This document shows positions 18,032 through 27,503 of a stretch of 64,000 nucleotides of DNA, one piece after another (position 1 is the first letter of the stretch; every line of letters begins with the position of its first letter). Below the pieces are notes generated by a model. It ran no database searches. It saw only the letters and a list, made by a program, of their open reading frames with translations, and was not told the origin of the DNA. Both the position numbers and the translations under genes were made by a program. Where the stretch lies: NCBI GenBank assembly GCA_947632105.1, contig CANROD010000002.1, positions 28,087 through 92,086 on the forward strand. The letters run 5' to 3'. This stretch comes from an uncultured Oligella sp. Lineage in GTDB: Bacteria; Pseudomonadota; Gammaproteobacteria; Burkholderiales; Burkholderiaceae_B.

Positions 18032-19605
18032 GATTCTGCACCTATTTCTTTGTGTGTGTTTTTGGCATGATGTGCCGTAAAGTCATCTGGGAATTTCTTT
18101 AAAGCTGACAAGACAGGTAGGGGAGTTAGACCTCCTAAGGCGCATAATGAAGCAGCAGTCATGGTGTCGCAGAGATCGTGAAGCAGCTCAGTATTAGCAT
18201 CAGTATCGATGTTTTGACGAATTTTTTGAATAACCTCAACACCACGAGTAGAACCGATTCGACAGGGAGTGCATTTGCCACAAGACTCAATAGCGCAGAA
18301 CTCCATGGCATACTCGGCCATTTGTGACATATCGACTGTCTCGTCAAAAGCCACAATACCGCCGTGTCCAACCATCGATTCGATGGTAGCGTAAGCCTCA
18401 TAGTCTAAGGGAGTATCCCATTCCTCAGCGGATAGATAAGAGCCAAGAGGCCCCCCGACTTGTACGCTTTTAAGGGCTAAGCCACTAGCACTGCCGCCAC
18501 CAAAATCGTAAAGTAAGGACTGTAGACTGATGCCAAAAGCTTTTTCTACCAAACCACCTTGCTTGATGTTGCCACTTAGCTGAAAAGCCAAGGTACCCCG
18601 TGAGCGGCCCATGCCGTAATGTTGATAGAATTCTGCGCCTTTACTTAAAATAATTGGCACAGAAGCTAGGGAAACTACATTGTTAACTACTGTTGGTTTA
18701 TTCATAAACCCTTGGATAGCCGGTAGGGGAGGTTTAGAGCGAATGGTACCGCGTTTACCTTCTAGGCTATTTAATAAAGAAGTCTCTTCGCCACAAATAT
18801 ATGCTCCAGCGCCCATACGAACTTCTAGATTGAAGAGATTGTCAGTGCCAAGAATGTTTTGACCCAGATAGCCTTCTTGATAAGCTTTGTTAATTGCTTC
18901 CTCAAGTACTTCGAAGGCGAGGGGGTATTCGGAGCGGACATATATATAGCCTTGGGTTGCACCAACGGCTAAACCAGCGATAATCATGCCCTCAATCAAA
19001 CAGAAGGGGTCACCCTCCATAAGGATGCGGTCAGAGAAGGTGCCAGAGTCTCCTTCATCGGCATTGCAGATGATATATTTTTGAGAGGCTGCGGCTTTTC
19101 TAACTGTATCCCACTTAATTCCAGTGGGGAAAGCTGCTCCACCGCGACCACGTAGACCAGAATTGCTTATCTGCTTGACGATGCTTTCTTGATCTAAACT
19201 TAAGGCATTTTTCAAACCATTCCAGCCATCGTGCTTTGTATAGTCGTCTAGGCTGAGAGGATCAATGAGGCCGACCTTAGCGAAGGTTAGACGTTCTTGA
19301 TTTTTTAAATAGGGAATTTCATCGGTTAAACCATGACATAAAGGGTGCTGAGCACCGTGGAGCCAGTCCGCGTCAAATAAACTGTCTAAATCCTCTTCTA
19401 AAATTGGTCCGTAGGCGATGCGGCCATTGTCAGTAAGTACCTCGATTAGTGGTTCCAGCCAGAGCAAACCGCGCGTGCCATTACGGATAATAGTGAGGTC
19501 AAGATCTTGCTTTTTTGCTTTCAAACGAATAGGTTCAAGGATCTCCTCAACTCCCATTGCGAGAGCCGCTGTATCTCTAGGAATATAAATAGTCACTTGA
19601 TTCAT
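18025..19605 (-). CDS. fdsB: NAD-dependent formate dehydrogenase, FMN/NAD-binding beta subunit
   Basis: NuoF-like flavoprotein that hands electrons from FdsA to NAD+. It has an N-terminal thioredoxin-like extension (about residues 1-110). The glycine-rich NADH/FMN-binding segment follows (LRGRGGAAFPTGIKW and CNADEGDSGTFSDR), then GAGAYICGEET. The 4Fe-4S cluster site is ESCGKCTPCRIG near residue 445. The 526-residue length fits FdsB. It overlaps fdsG by 4 bases at its start and fdsA by 7 at its end, so G-B-A are translated as a coupled set. Confidence 0.96.
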   Translation of the reverse strand: MNQVTIYIPRDTAALAMGVEEILEPIRLKAKKQDLDLTIIRNGTRGLLWLEPLIEVLTDNGRIAYGPILEEDLDSLFDADWLHGAQHPLCHGLTDEIPYLKNQERLTFAKVGLIDPLSLDDYTKHDGWNGLKNALSLDQESIVKQISNSGLRGRGGAAFPTGIKWDTVRKAAASQKYIICNADEGDSGTFSDRILMEGDPFCLIEGMIIAGLAVGATQGYIYVRSEYPLAFEVLEEAINKAYQEGYLGQNILGTDNLFNLEVRMGAGAYICGEETSLLNSLEGKRGTIRSKPPLPAIQGFMNKPTVVNNVVSLASVPIILSKGAEFYQHYGMGRSRGTLAFQLSGNIKQGGLVEKAFGISLQSLLYDFGGGSASGLALKSVQVGGPLGSYLSAEEWDTPLDYEAYATIESMVGHGGIVAFDETVDMSQMAEYAMEFCAIESCGKCTPCRIGSTRGVEVIQKIRQNIDTDANTELLHDLCDTMTAASLCALGGLTPLPVLSALKKFPDDFTAHHAKNTHKEIGAESC

Positions 19606-20072
19606 GCTAAAGTCCTCTCCAGTGATGTTTTTATTTTATTAAGTGTGAGTTTAGCAATAGCCTTGTTGTTAATAGCAGCTGCAGGACTTTGTGCACAAAG
19701 GCCAAGACAGTACACATTTTCTACAGCCACGTCGTAATTGTTTTCTTGTAAGTGCTGCAAAAGCTCATTTTTTAATTGAAGTGCGCCCATCGATTGACAG
19801 GATTCAGCCTGACAAATTTCGATGACGATTTTTTTTGGGGTGCTGGTTTTGAAGTGGCTGTAGAAAGAAATGACCCCATGAATCTCTGCGGATGATAGGT
19901 TTAAAGCATCAGCTAAAGGAGAGATCAAGGATTGGGGAATAAAGCCTATCTTATCTTGAAGACTATGCAAAATAGGCAAAAGATTACCTTCCTTGCTTAA
20001 ATGCTCGGCTAGCACCTTTTTTAATAAGGGTTTATAGTTTTTGTGAAAGCTAAGTGGTTGATTTTTATGCAT
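19602..20072 (-). CDS. fdsG: NAD-dependent formate dehydrogenase gamma subunit
   Basis: NuoE-like subunit carrying a [2Fe-2S] cluster in a thioredoxin fold. The four cysteine ligands are in CQAESCQSMGA and the later CLGLCAQSPA, with normal spacing. An N-terminal helical bundle precedes them (HGVISFYSHF is typical). It is the first gene of the fds operon. Its ATG at 20072 has only a weak ribosome site, and the 540-base region in front of it holds the DnaA-box repeats and a nested hairpin. Confidence 0.95.
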   Translation of the reverse strand: MHKNQPLSFHKNYKPLLKKVLAEHLSKEGNLLPILHSLQDKIGFIPQSLISPLADALNLSSAEIHGVISFYSHFKTSTPKKIVIEICQAESCQSMGALQLKNELLQHLQENNYDVAVENVYCLGLCAQSPAAAINNKAIAKLTLNKIKTSLERTLA

Positions 20073-20169
20073 ATTTATAGGTTATGAAAAATAAATTGAA
20101 TCATACAGAATATGATAGCTTAGTAAGCTATCTTGGCATTTAGGAGAAAACCCTAGAACGTAGGTGCTA

Positions 20170-20213
20170 AAACTCACGTAATAATGAGTTTTTCTCATCT
20201 CTTTAGTGAGTTT
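20170..20213. promoter_or_regulatory. Nested inverted repeat upstream of fdsG
   Basis: The outer arms AAACTCAC (20170-20177) and GTGAGTTT (20206-20213) enclose inner arms ATGAG (20183-20187) and CTCAT (20194-20198). It lies about 100-140 bases upstream of the fdsG ATG, a place suited to an operator for the fds operon. The binding protein is unknown, and no regulator gene is adjacent. Confidence 0.4.
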
Positions 20214-20249
20214 AGGAATAAGGCTTTAAGCCTTGTGCAAATATTTCAT

Positions 20250-20353
20250 TTTGATTAATACCTCATCAAAAATAATTAATCGTTATTAATCAAGGCGATA
20301 AGATATATTCATCACACTGTGCACAGAGTTACCCACAATTTCTGTGGATAACT
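20250..20353. repeat. Direct repeat copy 1 with facing DnaA boxes
   Basis: First copy of a 104-base unit that recurs, ungapped, 179 bases downstream; I count 74 identical positions (71%). Near its right end TTACCCACA (20329-20337, one mismatch from TTATCCACA) faces TGTGGATAA (20343-20351), a perfect DnaA box on the minus strand, 5 bases apart. The 10-bp palindrome CTGTGCACAG (20317-20326) precedes them. The left half is AT-rich. Confidence 0.75.
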
Positions 20354-20428
20354 GTAATGGTTAATACTAAGTCTGCAGTTTTTTGGGATTAATTCTCTTA
20401 AAGCCAATTATTTTGCTCTTTTGAGTGA

Positions 20429-20532
20429 TTTGATTAATCTATCATCAGTTATGACTAAGTATTATGAATCAATTAGATAGCGTTTATTCATCAGACTACG
20501 CACAACGTTTTCCACATAATCAGTGGATAACT
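20429..20532. repeat. Direct repeat copy 2 with facing DnaA-like boxes
   Basis: Second copy of the 104-base unit. At the same relative positions TTTTCCACA (20508-20516) faces AGTGGATAA (20522-20530), each one mismatch from the DnaA box consensus. The ends of the unit (the first 10 and last 10 bases) are identical to copy 1, while the AT-rich interior has diverged. Selective conservation of the box pair suggests it is the functional part. Confidence 0.75.
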
Positions 20533-20557
20533 TATTATTGTCATTATTTGGTTATAT

Positions 20558-20591
20558 GAAAAAGCCCACATTCATAAAATGAGTGTGGGCT
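20558..20591 (-). terminator. Terminator after glcB
   Basis: A 13-bp stem (20563-20575 with 20579-20591, one G-T pair) has a 3-base loop. Read on the minus strand it is followed by TTTTTC. It lies 26 bases past the glcB stop. Confidence 0.85.
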
Positions 20592-20616
20592 GAGAGTGAT
20601 TACCTCGACAGGCTTG

Positions 20617-22791
20617 TTAGCGCTTTTTAACTTCTTGGCGCCAGTGATGCAGTAAAGGCTCAGTGTAGCCATTTGGCTGCTCTTTACCCTTAAAGATTAA
20701 GTCTCTAGCCGCTTGGAAGGCAGCAGAGTTTTGCTCATTACCAGCCATTTTTTGATAGAGTGGATCGCCGTCGTTTTGACCATCTACGATAACGGCCATG
20801 CGTGATAAAGCGGCTTCAACTTCCTCTTGACTCACAATCCCATGCTCTAACCAGTTGCAAATATGCTGGCTGGAAATACGCAAGGTCGCTCGGTCTTCCA
20901 TTAGACCAATATTGTGAATGTCCAATACCTTTGAGCAGCCTACGCCTTGATCGACCCAACGGACGACATAGCCCAAAATACCTTGGCAGTTATTATCTAA
21001 CTCCTCTTGCTTTTCGGCATCTGTCCATGACGTATCGGTGGCGACAGGAATAGTTAAGATATCATCAAGATAGTTACTCTTATCCTGAGCTTTTTCTTTT
21101 TGAATATCAAAGACATTGACTTGATGGTAATGCAGACTATGAAGTGTTGCACCGGTTGGGGAGGGGACCCAAGCGGTGGTTGCACCTGATTTAGGGTGAG
21201 CAATTTTTTGCTCAAGCATGTCTTTCATTAAATCAGGCATTGCCCACATACCCTTACCAATTTGCGCTTTACCAGCTAAGCCACACGCTAAGCCAACTTG
21301 GACGTTATTTGCCTCATATGCCTTAATCCAAGGTAATCCCTTCATGTCGCCTTTACGCACCATAGGGCCAGCGAGCATAGAGGTATGCATTTCGTCACCT
21401 GTACGATCTAAGAAGCCAGTGTTAATAAATACGCAACGCTCTTTTGCTTCGTTAATACACGCTTTAAGGTTGACTGAAGTACGCCTCTCCTCATCCATAA
21501 TACCCATTTTTAAGGTGTTTTTAGGTAACTTGCTTAGTACTTCTGCAGCGGTAAATAGCTCATTAGCAAAGGCTACCTCTTCTGGTCCGTGCATTTTAGG
21601 CTTAACAATATAGACACTACCTGTGCGACTATTTTGATTGCTTCCTCTACTTTGATCATAAGCAGCAATTAGGGCAGTAACGACTGCATCTAAAATACCT
21701 TCAGGGATCATATTGCCTGCGTCATCCAGTACCGCAGGAGTAGTCATTAAATGACCTACATTACGGCAAAATAATAATGAACGACCAGGTAGTTTGATAG
21801 GCTGTTGATCTGTAATTGATAAATATTCGCGATCGGGGTTTAGACGACGGGTAAAAATTTTGCCGTCTTTAGCTACTTCTTCACTCAACTCACCATTCAT
21901 TAAACCTAACCAGTTGCTATAAACTAAGGCTTTGTCCTCACCATCAACTGCAGCAACTGAGTCCTCTAAGTCAAAAATAGATGTTAAGGCCGCTTCCATC
22001 ACAATATCTTTGACGCCAGCTAAATCTTGACTACCGATAGGATGGTTTTTGTCGATTAAAATATCAAAGTGGAGACCATTGTGGAGAAAGAGGATTGAGT
22101 TTGGTGCGTCAGGTGAGCCGTTAAATCCAATCAATAGCTCGTTCTGTTGTAGCGTAGCTTCACTGCCATTACGTAGTTTAACTTTTAGTGTGCCGTTATC
22201 GATCGTATATTGGATGGCATCACTATGCGAACCCTCAGTTAATGGAATACTTTGATCTAAGAAGTCACGTCCGAAAGCAATGACTGCGGCACCTCGCTTT
22301 GGGTTGTATTCACCAGTGTGAGCTAAATCGCCATTTTGAGCGATGGCATCTGTACCATAAAGTGCGTCATATAAGCTGCCCCAGCGCGCATTGGCAGCGT
22401 TTAATACGTAACGAGCATTGGTCGCAGGTACAACTAATTGTGGACCAGCTTGTTCGGCAATTTCACGATCGACATTTTCTGTGGCGATTTCAAAATCTCC
22501 CGGTTCATCAACTAAATAGCCAATCTCTTTTAGAAAGGCTTTATAAGGAGCCATATCTTGGATAGGACCGGGATTGGCTTTATGCCATTGATCTATTTTT
22601 GCTTGTAACTCATCACGTTTGGCCAGTAGAGCTTGATTTTTTGGAGCAAACTCATTGATTAATGCTGAAAAGTTTTTCCAAAACTCGTCACTATCTAATT
22701 TTTGTGGGTGATTGGCGAGGATTTCATCATTAATCAACTTAAATAGCGTTTCTTCTACCTGAAGAGATTCGATTTTCTTATATGTTGTCAT
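20617..22791 (-). CDS. glcB: Malate synthase G
   Basis: Condenses glyoxylate with acetyl-CoA to malate, the second glyoxylate-shunt step. At 724 residues it is isoform G, not the short isoform A. Characteristic segments include [31 protein letters not shown] and [11 protein letters not shown]. The catalytic-base aspartate lies near [13 protein letters not shown] and the C-terminal [14 protein letters not shown] region. The GGAG ribosome site is 7 bases before ATG. It follows aceA on the same strand with a 99-base gap holding a 13-bp hairpin, so the two form a glyoxylate-shunt unit. Confidence 0.97.
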   Translation of the reverse strand: MTTYKKIESLQVEETLFKLINDEILANHPQKLDSDEFWKNFSALINEFAPKNQALLAKRDELQAKIDQWHKANPGPIQDMAPYKAFLKEIGYLVDEPGDFEIATENVDREIAEQAGPQLVVPATNARYVLNAANARWGSLYDALYGTDAIAQNGDLAHTGEYNPKRGAAVIAFGRDFLDQSIPLTEGSHSDAIQYTIDNGTLKVKLRNGSEATLQQNELLIGFNGSPDAPNSILFLHNGLHFDILIDKNHPIGSQDLAGVKDIVMEAALTSIFDLEDSVAAVDGEDKALVYSNWLGLMNGELSEEVAKDGKIFTRRLNPDREYLSITDQQPIKLPGRSLLFCRNVGHLMTTPAVLDDAGNMIPEGILDAVVTALIAAYDQSRGSNQNSRTGSVYIVKPKMHGPEEVAFANELFTAAEVLSKLPKNTLKMGIMDEERRTSVNLKACINEAKERCVFINTGFLDRTGDEMHTSMLAGPMVRKGDMKGLPWIKAYEANNVQVGLACGLAGKAQIGKGMWAMPDLMKDMLEQKIAHPKSGATTAWVPSPTGATLHSLHYHQVNVFDIQKEKAQDKSNYLDDILTIPVATDTSWTDAEKQEELDNNCQGILGYVVRWVDQGVGCSKVLDIHNIGLMEDRATLRISSQHICNWLEHGIVSQEEVEAALSRMAVIVDGQNDGDPLYQKMAGNEQNSAAFQAARDLIFKGKEQPNGYTEPLLHHWRQEVKKR

Positions 22792-22816
22792 AACATACTC
22801 CTGGAACTGTTTAAGC

Positions 22817-22846
22817 TAAATTGGCTTGCCAAAGCAAGCCAATTTA
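22817..22846. terminator. Intercistronic hairpin between aceA and glcB
   Basis: Perfect 13-bp stem (TAAATTGGCTTGC at 22817-22829, GCAAGCCAATTTA at 22834-22846) with a CAAA loop. No clear T run follows on the minus strand beyond the stem itself. It is a likely partial terminator or 3' stabiliser of the aceA message, allowing more AceA than GlcB. Confidence 0.65.
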
Positions 22847-22890
22847 AAGACATGAAGCTATTCGATATACTAATTGATATTAAGGTTATC

Positions 22891-24495
22891 TTAGAAATCG
22901 AATTGATTCATGGTGTTGTCTTCACCAGAGGCTTTAAGCGCAGCATCACCTGCAAAATACTCTTTATGATTATCACCAATGTCGGAACCAGCCATGTTTT
23001 GGTGCTTAACGCAAGCAATACCTTGACGGATTTCTTCACGCTGTACACCCTTAACATAAGCAAGCATCGCCTCTTCTCGAGAGAAGTAACCTTTTGCCAA
23101 GTTATCAGTTGATAGGGCGGTCGTGTGATAGGTTGGTAAAGTAATTAGGTGATGGAAAATACCGGCATGAGCAGAAGCATCCTGTTGGAAGCTGCTGATT
23201 AGCTTATCAGCTTCATTGCTTAGCTCTGTACCATCGTAATTCACACTCATTAAATCATCACGGTTGTAAGCAGAAACGTCCTTACCTTCTTCAGTCCACT
23301 TGTCAAATACCTGTTGGCGGAAGTTAAGCGTCCAGTTGAATGATGGGCTGTTGTTGTAAACAAGCTTGGCATTAGGAACAACCTCACGAATACGGTCAAC
23401 CATTCCTTTAATTTGTCCAACGTGAGGCTTTTCAGTCTCAATCCAGATCATGTCAGCACCGTTTTGTAGTGAGGTAATGCAGTCTAACACTACGCGATCT
23501 TCACCTGTACCTGCACGGAATTGGAAGAGGTTGCTTGGTAAGCGCTTAGGACGCAATAACTTGCCTTCGCGTTTGATGATAACGTCACCATTACCTAATT
23601 GGTCTGCTGAAATTTCTTCGCAGTCTAAGTAGCTATTGTATTGGTCACCTAAATCACCGGGTTCGTTAGTTACAGCAATTTGCTTGGTTAAACCAGCGCC
23701 TAGAGAGTCAGTACGAGCAACAATAATACCGTTAGGAATACCGAGCTCTAAGAAAGCATAACGTACCGCGTTAATCTTGGCTAAGAAGTCGCTATGAGGT
23801 ACTGTTACCTTACCATCTTGGTGGCCACATTGCTTTTCATCTGATACCTGGTTTTCGATTTGAATCGCACAAGCACCAGCTTCAATCATTTTTTTAGCTA
23901 ACAAATAAGTCGCTTCTGCGTTACCGAAACCGGCATCGATGTCAGCAATAATAGGTACTACGTGTGTTTGGTGATTATTGATTTGATCTAAAATCTCTGC
24001 TTCTTTGCTTTTGTCACCAGCGGCGCGGGCGTTATCAAGTGCTGTGAATAATAAATCTAGCTCACGAGCGTCAGCTTGGCGCAAGAAGGTATATAGCTCT
24101 TCAATAACATCTGAAACCGTAGTTTTTTCATGCATTGATTGGTCAGGTAAAGGGCCAAACTTAGAGCGTAAAGCAGCGATCATCCAGCCTGATAAGTAGA
24201 GATACTTTTTATCAGTAGTTTTGAAGTGCTTTTTGATTGAAATTAATTTTTGCTGTGCTACAAAACCATGCCAGCAGCCTAAAGATTGAGTGTACTTAGA
24301 TGGGTCAGCATCGTACTCCTCCATGTCTTTACGCATAATGTCTGCGGTGTACTGAGCGATTTCTAAACCATTTTGAAAGCGGTTCATTAAACGCATGCGA
24401 GCCACTTCCTCAGCACCGATAGCATGCCAACCGGCACCGCCTTGATTGATTTCCTCTTGAGCTTGTTGAACTACTGATTGATAAGTTTGAGACAT
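22891..24495 (-). CDS. aceA: Isocitrate lyase
   Basis: Splits isocitrate into succinate and glyoxylate. The active-site signature is KQCGHQDGKVTVPH (about residues 202-215) with the catalytic cysteine, and VARTDSLGA and TEKPHVGQIKGMV are also typical. The protein belongs to the longer (about 530-residue) class seen in Pseudomonas and betaproteobacteria. I chose the ATG at 24495 (534 residues) because GGAG lies 6 bases upstream; the frame extends to 24555 without a better start. Paired with glcB, it supports growth on acetate or fatty acids. Palindromic sites upstream suggest a dedicated regulator. Confidence 0.97.
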   Translation of the reverse strand: MSQTYQSVVQQAQEEINQGGAGWHAIGAEEVARMRLMNRFQNGLEIAQYTADIMRKDMEEYDADPSKYTQSLGCWHGFVAQQKLISIKKHFKTTDKKYLYLSGWMIAALRSKFGPLPDQSMHEKTTVSDVIEELYTFLRQADARELDLLFTALDNARAAGDKSKEAEILDQINNHQTHVVPIIADIDAGFGNAEATYLLAKKMIEAGACAIQIENQVSDEKQCGHQDGKVTVPHSDFLAKINAVRYAFLELGIPNGIIVARTDSLGAGLTKQIAVTNEPGDLGDQYNSYLDCEEISADQLGNGDVIIKREGKLLRPKRLPSNLFQFRAGTGEDRVVLDCITSLQNGADMIWIETEKPHVGQIKGMVDRIREVVPNAKLVYNNSPSFNWTLNFRQQVFDKWTEEGKDVSAYNRDDLMSVNYDGTELSNEADKLISSFQQDASAHAGIFHHLITLPTYHTTALSTDNLAKGYFSREEAMLAYVKGVQREEIRQGIACVKHQNMAGSDIGDNHKEYFAGDAALKASGEDNTMNQFDF

Positions 24496-24521
24496 AGTAC
24501 TCTCCATTTTTATAAAAGAAA

Positions 24522-24541
24522 AAATTGTTGCATGGCAATTT
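24522..24541. promoter_or_regulatory. Inverted repeat in the aceA leader
   Basis: AAATTG (24522-24527) and CAATTT (24536-24541) flank TTGCATGG. It lies 27-46 bases upstream of the aceA ATG. This is a candidate operator for glyoxylate-shunt control, with no protein assigned. Confidence 0.4.
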
Positions 24542-24570
24542 ATAATGTCTGTCAAGTCAGCTTATTTTTT

Positions 24571-24636
24571 GTCTTATACAAGACTAAAGTCATTGATTTT
24601 ACTGCTATTTAACAAGTCTTATATAAAACACAAGAC
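24571..24636. promoter_or_regulatory. Two GTCTT/AAGAC inverted repeats upstream of aceA
   Basis: GTCTTATACAAGAC at 24571-24584 is a near-perfect 14-base palindrome. A looser copy, GTCTT ... AAGAC, spans 24616-24636 with an 11-base spacer starting ATATAA. The two lie 76-141 bases upstream of the aceA ATG, a likely position for paired operator sites. The rest of the stretch to the tRNA terminator (24637-24854) shows no gene. Confidence 0.45.
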
Positions 24637-24854
24637 ATCATTGGTGCATAGCAATAAATTAGCTCAATCTGATTCAGTTGTAAATAGTAATAACCCTAGA
24701 GATTGTTTAATCGGGGGTAAACACCTAGGAAGGAGAAAAAGTCGATGAAGAAGAGAAAAGGGACTGGCTTGCAGTAGAATGGAAATTGATGATGATCTGG
24801 TGTGGATTTTATGGTGTTAAATAAATTTACACTACTTAAGAGTTATTAAAAGTA

Positions 24855-24890
24855 AAAAGCCTTCATAATAAGAATATTATGAAGGCTTTT
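24855..24890 (-). terminator. Terminator after tRNA-Arg
   Basis: Perfect 16-bp stem (24855-24870 with 24875-24890) with an AGAA loop. On the minus strand it is followed by TTTTTACTTTT. It begins 5 bases past the tRNA CCA end. Confidence 0.9.
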
Positions 24891-24895
24891 AAATG

Positions 24896-24973
24896 TGGCG
24901 CGCCCGGCAGGATTTGAACCCACGACCCCTTGGTTCGTAGCCAAGTACTCTAATCCAACTGAGCTACGGGCGC
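24896..24973 (-). tRNA. tRNA-Arg (anticodon ACG)
   Basis: On the minus strand a complete cloverleaf is seen. The acceptor stem GCGCCCG pairs with CGGGCGC and CCA is encoded (24896-24898). The anticodon stem CTTGG/CCAAG encloses the loop CTACGAA, giving anticodon ACG, which reads CGU, CGC and CGA after A34-to-inosine editing. The T arm contains GGTTCAAATCC. The D loop is one base longer than in the Escherichia coli tRNA, giving 78 bases with CCA. It is a single gene with its own strong terminator. Confidence 0.95.
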
Positions 24974-25156
24974 TGAATTCATTACTATATAGTAATACTT
25001 ATACTTTGGGAAGCTTTTTTATTTAAAATTGAGAAATAAATTATATATCGTTGTTTTTATTGTTCATGATGTGACTGTTGATGTGGTTATATTCGTATAT
25101 TCTATATTGATAATACATCATATTTATGATGAATTGAATTTCAATAAGGATTATTA

Positions 25157-27448
25157 ATGGCGAAGCATATAAACATGAGTGTTGGTGGCATGACGTGTGC
25201 CTCTTGTGTTGCACGAGTAGAGCGTTTTGTCGGTCGTATGGATGGCGTCAGTTCTGTAGCAGTTAACCTAGCAACTGAAAGAGCTGATGTTACTTTTGAG
25301 CCTGATACTGCTACGACTGTTGATGATGTCATTGCTGTGATTAAAAAAGCCGGTTTTGAAGCAAATCCAATTAAGCAGCCTCAACAGGCAACGCCATCAG
25401 GTGCTGCAGATGACTCATGGGTTGCTGAGTTATCAAAGCGTAAGGAGAAAGAAGAGGAGGTATTAAAGCGTGACTTGAGTATTGCTGCGGTGTTAACTAT
25501 ACCAGTCTTTATCTTAGAAATGGGCTCTCATATGATTCCAATGATGCATCATTGGGTAGTTAGCAATATAGGTTTGCAAAATAGTTGGTATTTTCAATTT
25601 TTGTTAACAAGCTTAGTGTTACTCTTTCCTGGTAGACGTTTCTATGAGGCAGGAATCCCAGCTTTATTACGTTTAGGACCTGATATGAACTCGTTGGTGG
25701 CAGTTGGTACGCTGGCGGCTTATGGTTATTCCGTGGTGGCTACATTTTTCGCTTTCTTGCTACCCGATGCCTCTGTCCATGTGTATTATGAATCGGCTGC
25801 AGTCATTGTGACATTGATATTATTTGGTCGTTACTTAGAGGCAAAGGCTAAGGGGCGTACTTCTGAAGCGATTAAGCGTTTGGTCGGTTTACAACCTAAA
25901 GAGGCCCGAGTTCAACGCAATGGTGAGTGGCTGCAAATTACTATCCGCGAGGTGCAAGAGGGTGATATCGTTCAGGTGCGTCCCGGTGAGCGTGTTGCTG
26001 TTGATGGTGTTGTTTTGGAGGGACAGAGCTTTATTGATGAATCAATGATTAGTGGTGAGCCTATTCCAGTCGAAAAGTCGGCAGATAGTGAGGTCATTGG
26101 TGGTACGGTTAACCAGCAAGGAGCCTTTACCTTTAGAGCAACTGCGGTTGGTGACAAAACGGTTCTTTCATTGATTATTAATTTGGTTGAGCAGGCTCAA
26201 GGCTCTAAGCTACCAATTCAGTCGGTGGTTAATAAAGTTACTTACTGGTTTGTTCCAACAGTCATTCTGCTTGCAATAGTGACTTTTATCGTATGGTTGA
26301 TTTTTGGTCCAAGCCCTGCTTTAACCTTAGCTTTGGTTAGTGCTGTTTCTGTGCTGATTATTGCTTGTCCTTGTGCGATGGGGTTGGCGACACCGACTTC
26401 TATTATGGTCGGTACCGGTCGTGGCGCAGAGATGGGCGTATTATTTCGTAAGGGTGAAGCCTTGCAAACATTGCGTGACGCTAAAGTGGTGGCGGTTGAT
26501 AAGACAGGAACCTTAACCTTGGGTCGTCCAGTAATGACCGATTTGGAGCTTAGTGAGGGTGTCGACCGTAATGCTGTTTTAGGCTTAGTGGCAGCTGCAG
26601 AGCAGCAGTCTGAGCACCCTATTGCTCGCGCGATTGTTCAAGCTGCGATTGAGGAGGGTATAGATGTACCTGTAGTAGAGCAGTTTGAGTCTATTACCGG
26701 TATGGGTATTAGAGCGGTTATTAATGGTACTAAGGTAGAAGTTGGTGCTGACCGCTTTGTGATCTCATTAGGTCTAGATCCTAGTCAGTTTGATGAAATA
26801 GCTTTACGGCTAGCAGATGAAGGCAAGTCGCCGATGTATGCGGTGATCGATAGCAAGCTTGCAGCGATTATTGCGGTTTCGGATCCTATCAAAGAAAGTA
26901 CACCTGAGGCGATTAATGCACTGCATAATTTAGGTATCAAGGTTGTGATGATTACCGGTGATAAGCGACAGACGGCGGAGGCTATTGCTAAGTTCTTAGG
27001 CATTGATGAGGTGATTGCCGAGGTAATGCCTGATGGTAAATTAGATCAAATTAAAGTGTTACGCAAGAAATACGGCCTAGTTGCTTTTGTGGGTGATGGT
27101 ATTAATGATGCACCGGCCTTGGCGGAAGCTGACGTTGGGATTGCTATAGGTACTGGTACAGATGTAGCCATGGAAGCGGCAGATGTAGTGTTAATGTCAG
27201 GTAGCCTAAAGGGCGTGCCTAATGCAATTGCCCTATCTAAGGCTACAATTAAAAATATTCATCAAAACTTGTTTTGGGCCTTCGCCTACAATACAGCCTT
27301 GGTACCTGTCGCAGCAGGGGCGCTGTACCCAGCCTATGGCATACTGCTATCACCGATGTTTGCAGCAGGTGCGATGGCCTTGTCTAGTGTCTTTGTATTG
27401 AGTAATGCGTTGCGTTTAAAAACATTTAGCGTGCCAATGGCTGAATAA
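25157..27448 (+). CDS. copA: Copper-exporting P1B-type ATPase
   Basis: Pumps Cu(I) (or Ag(I)) out of the cytoplasm. It has one N-terminal heavy-metal-binding domain with GMTCASC (about residues 12-18) and the membrane CPC motif in [13 protein letters not shown]. The phosphorylation site is DKTGTLT, the nucleotide-binding motif is SEHPIARAI, and the hinge is [10 protein letters not shown]. At 763 residues with a single HMA domain it is a standard bacterial CopA. No copper chaperone or CueR-type regulator is adjacent, and I see no obvious CueR operator in the 180 bases upstream. Confidence 0.96.
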   Translation: MAKHINMSVGGMTCASCVARVERFVGRMDGVSSVAVNLATERADVTFEPDTATTVDDVIAVIKKAGFEANPIKQPQQATPSGAADDSWVAELSKRKEKEEEVLKRDLSIAAVLTIPVFILEMGSHMIPMMHHWVVSNIGLQNSWYFQFLLTSLVLLFPGRRFYEAGIPALLRLGPDMNSLVAVGTLAAYGYSVVATFFAFLLPDASVHVYYESAAVIVTLILFGRYLEAKAKGRTSEAIKRLVGLQPKEARVQRNGEWLQITIREVQEGDIVQVRPGERVAVDGVVLEGQSFIDESMISGEPIPVEKSADSEVIGGTVNQQGAFTFRATAVGDKTVLSLIINLVEQAQGSKLPIQSVVNKVTYWFVPTVILLAIVTFIVWLIFGPSPALTLALVSAVSVLIIACPCAMGLATPTSIMVGTGRGAEMGVLFRKGEALQTLRDAKVVAVDKTGTLTLGRPVMTDLELSEGVDRNAVLGLVAAAEQQSEHPIARAIVQAAIEEGIDVPVVEQFESITGMGIRAVINGTKVEVGADRFVISLGLDPSQFDEIALRLADEGKSPMYAVIDSKLAAIIAVSDPIKESTPEAINALHNLGIKVVMITGDKRQTAEAIAKFLGIDEVIAEVMPDGKLDQIKVLRKKYGLVAFVGDGINDAPALAEADVGIAIGTGTDVAMEAADVVLMSGSLKGVPNAIALSKATIKNIHQNLFWAFAYNTALVPVAAGALYPAYGILLSPMFAAGAMALSSVFVLSNALRLKTFSVPMAE

Positions 27449-27463
27449 TACTGACTATTAATT

Positions 27464-27503
27464 AGGGGTAAGAGCTCTGAGAGTTTTACCCCTATAGGCT
27501 TTT
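27464..27503. terminator. Terminator between convergent copA and lexA
   Basis: An 8-bp stem AGGGGTAA (27464-27471) with TTACCCCT (27486-27493) is followed by TATAGGCTTTTTAA on the plus strand. It lies 15 bases past the copA stop and just beyond the end of lexA. Confidence 0.6.

Larger units (their letters stand above)
20073..20616. other. Gene-free region with repeats and hairpins
   Basis: About 540 bases between fdsG (start) and glcB (end), both on the minus strand, with no credible coding frame. From left to right it holds the fdsG leader, a nested inverted repeat (20170-20213), two 104-bp direct repeats each containing facing DnaA-box-like sites (20250-20353 and 20429-20532), and the glcB terminator (20558-20591). 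The sequence is AT-rich between the boxes. Confidence 0.8.

Noticed and set aside
24545..24748. A 67-codon plus-strand frame upstream of aceA
   Set aside because: No ribosome site, composition unlike neighbouring proteins, and it overlaps the likely aceA control region.
24974..25156. CueR-type operator upstream of copA
   Set aside because: I looked for the inverted ACCTTCC/GGAAGGT pattern and did not find it; only AT-rich sequence is present.
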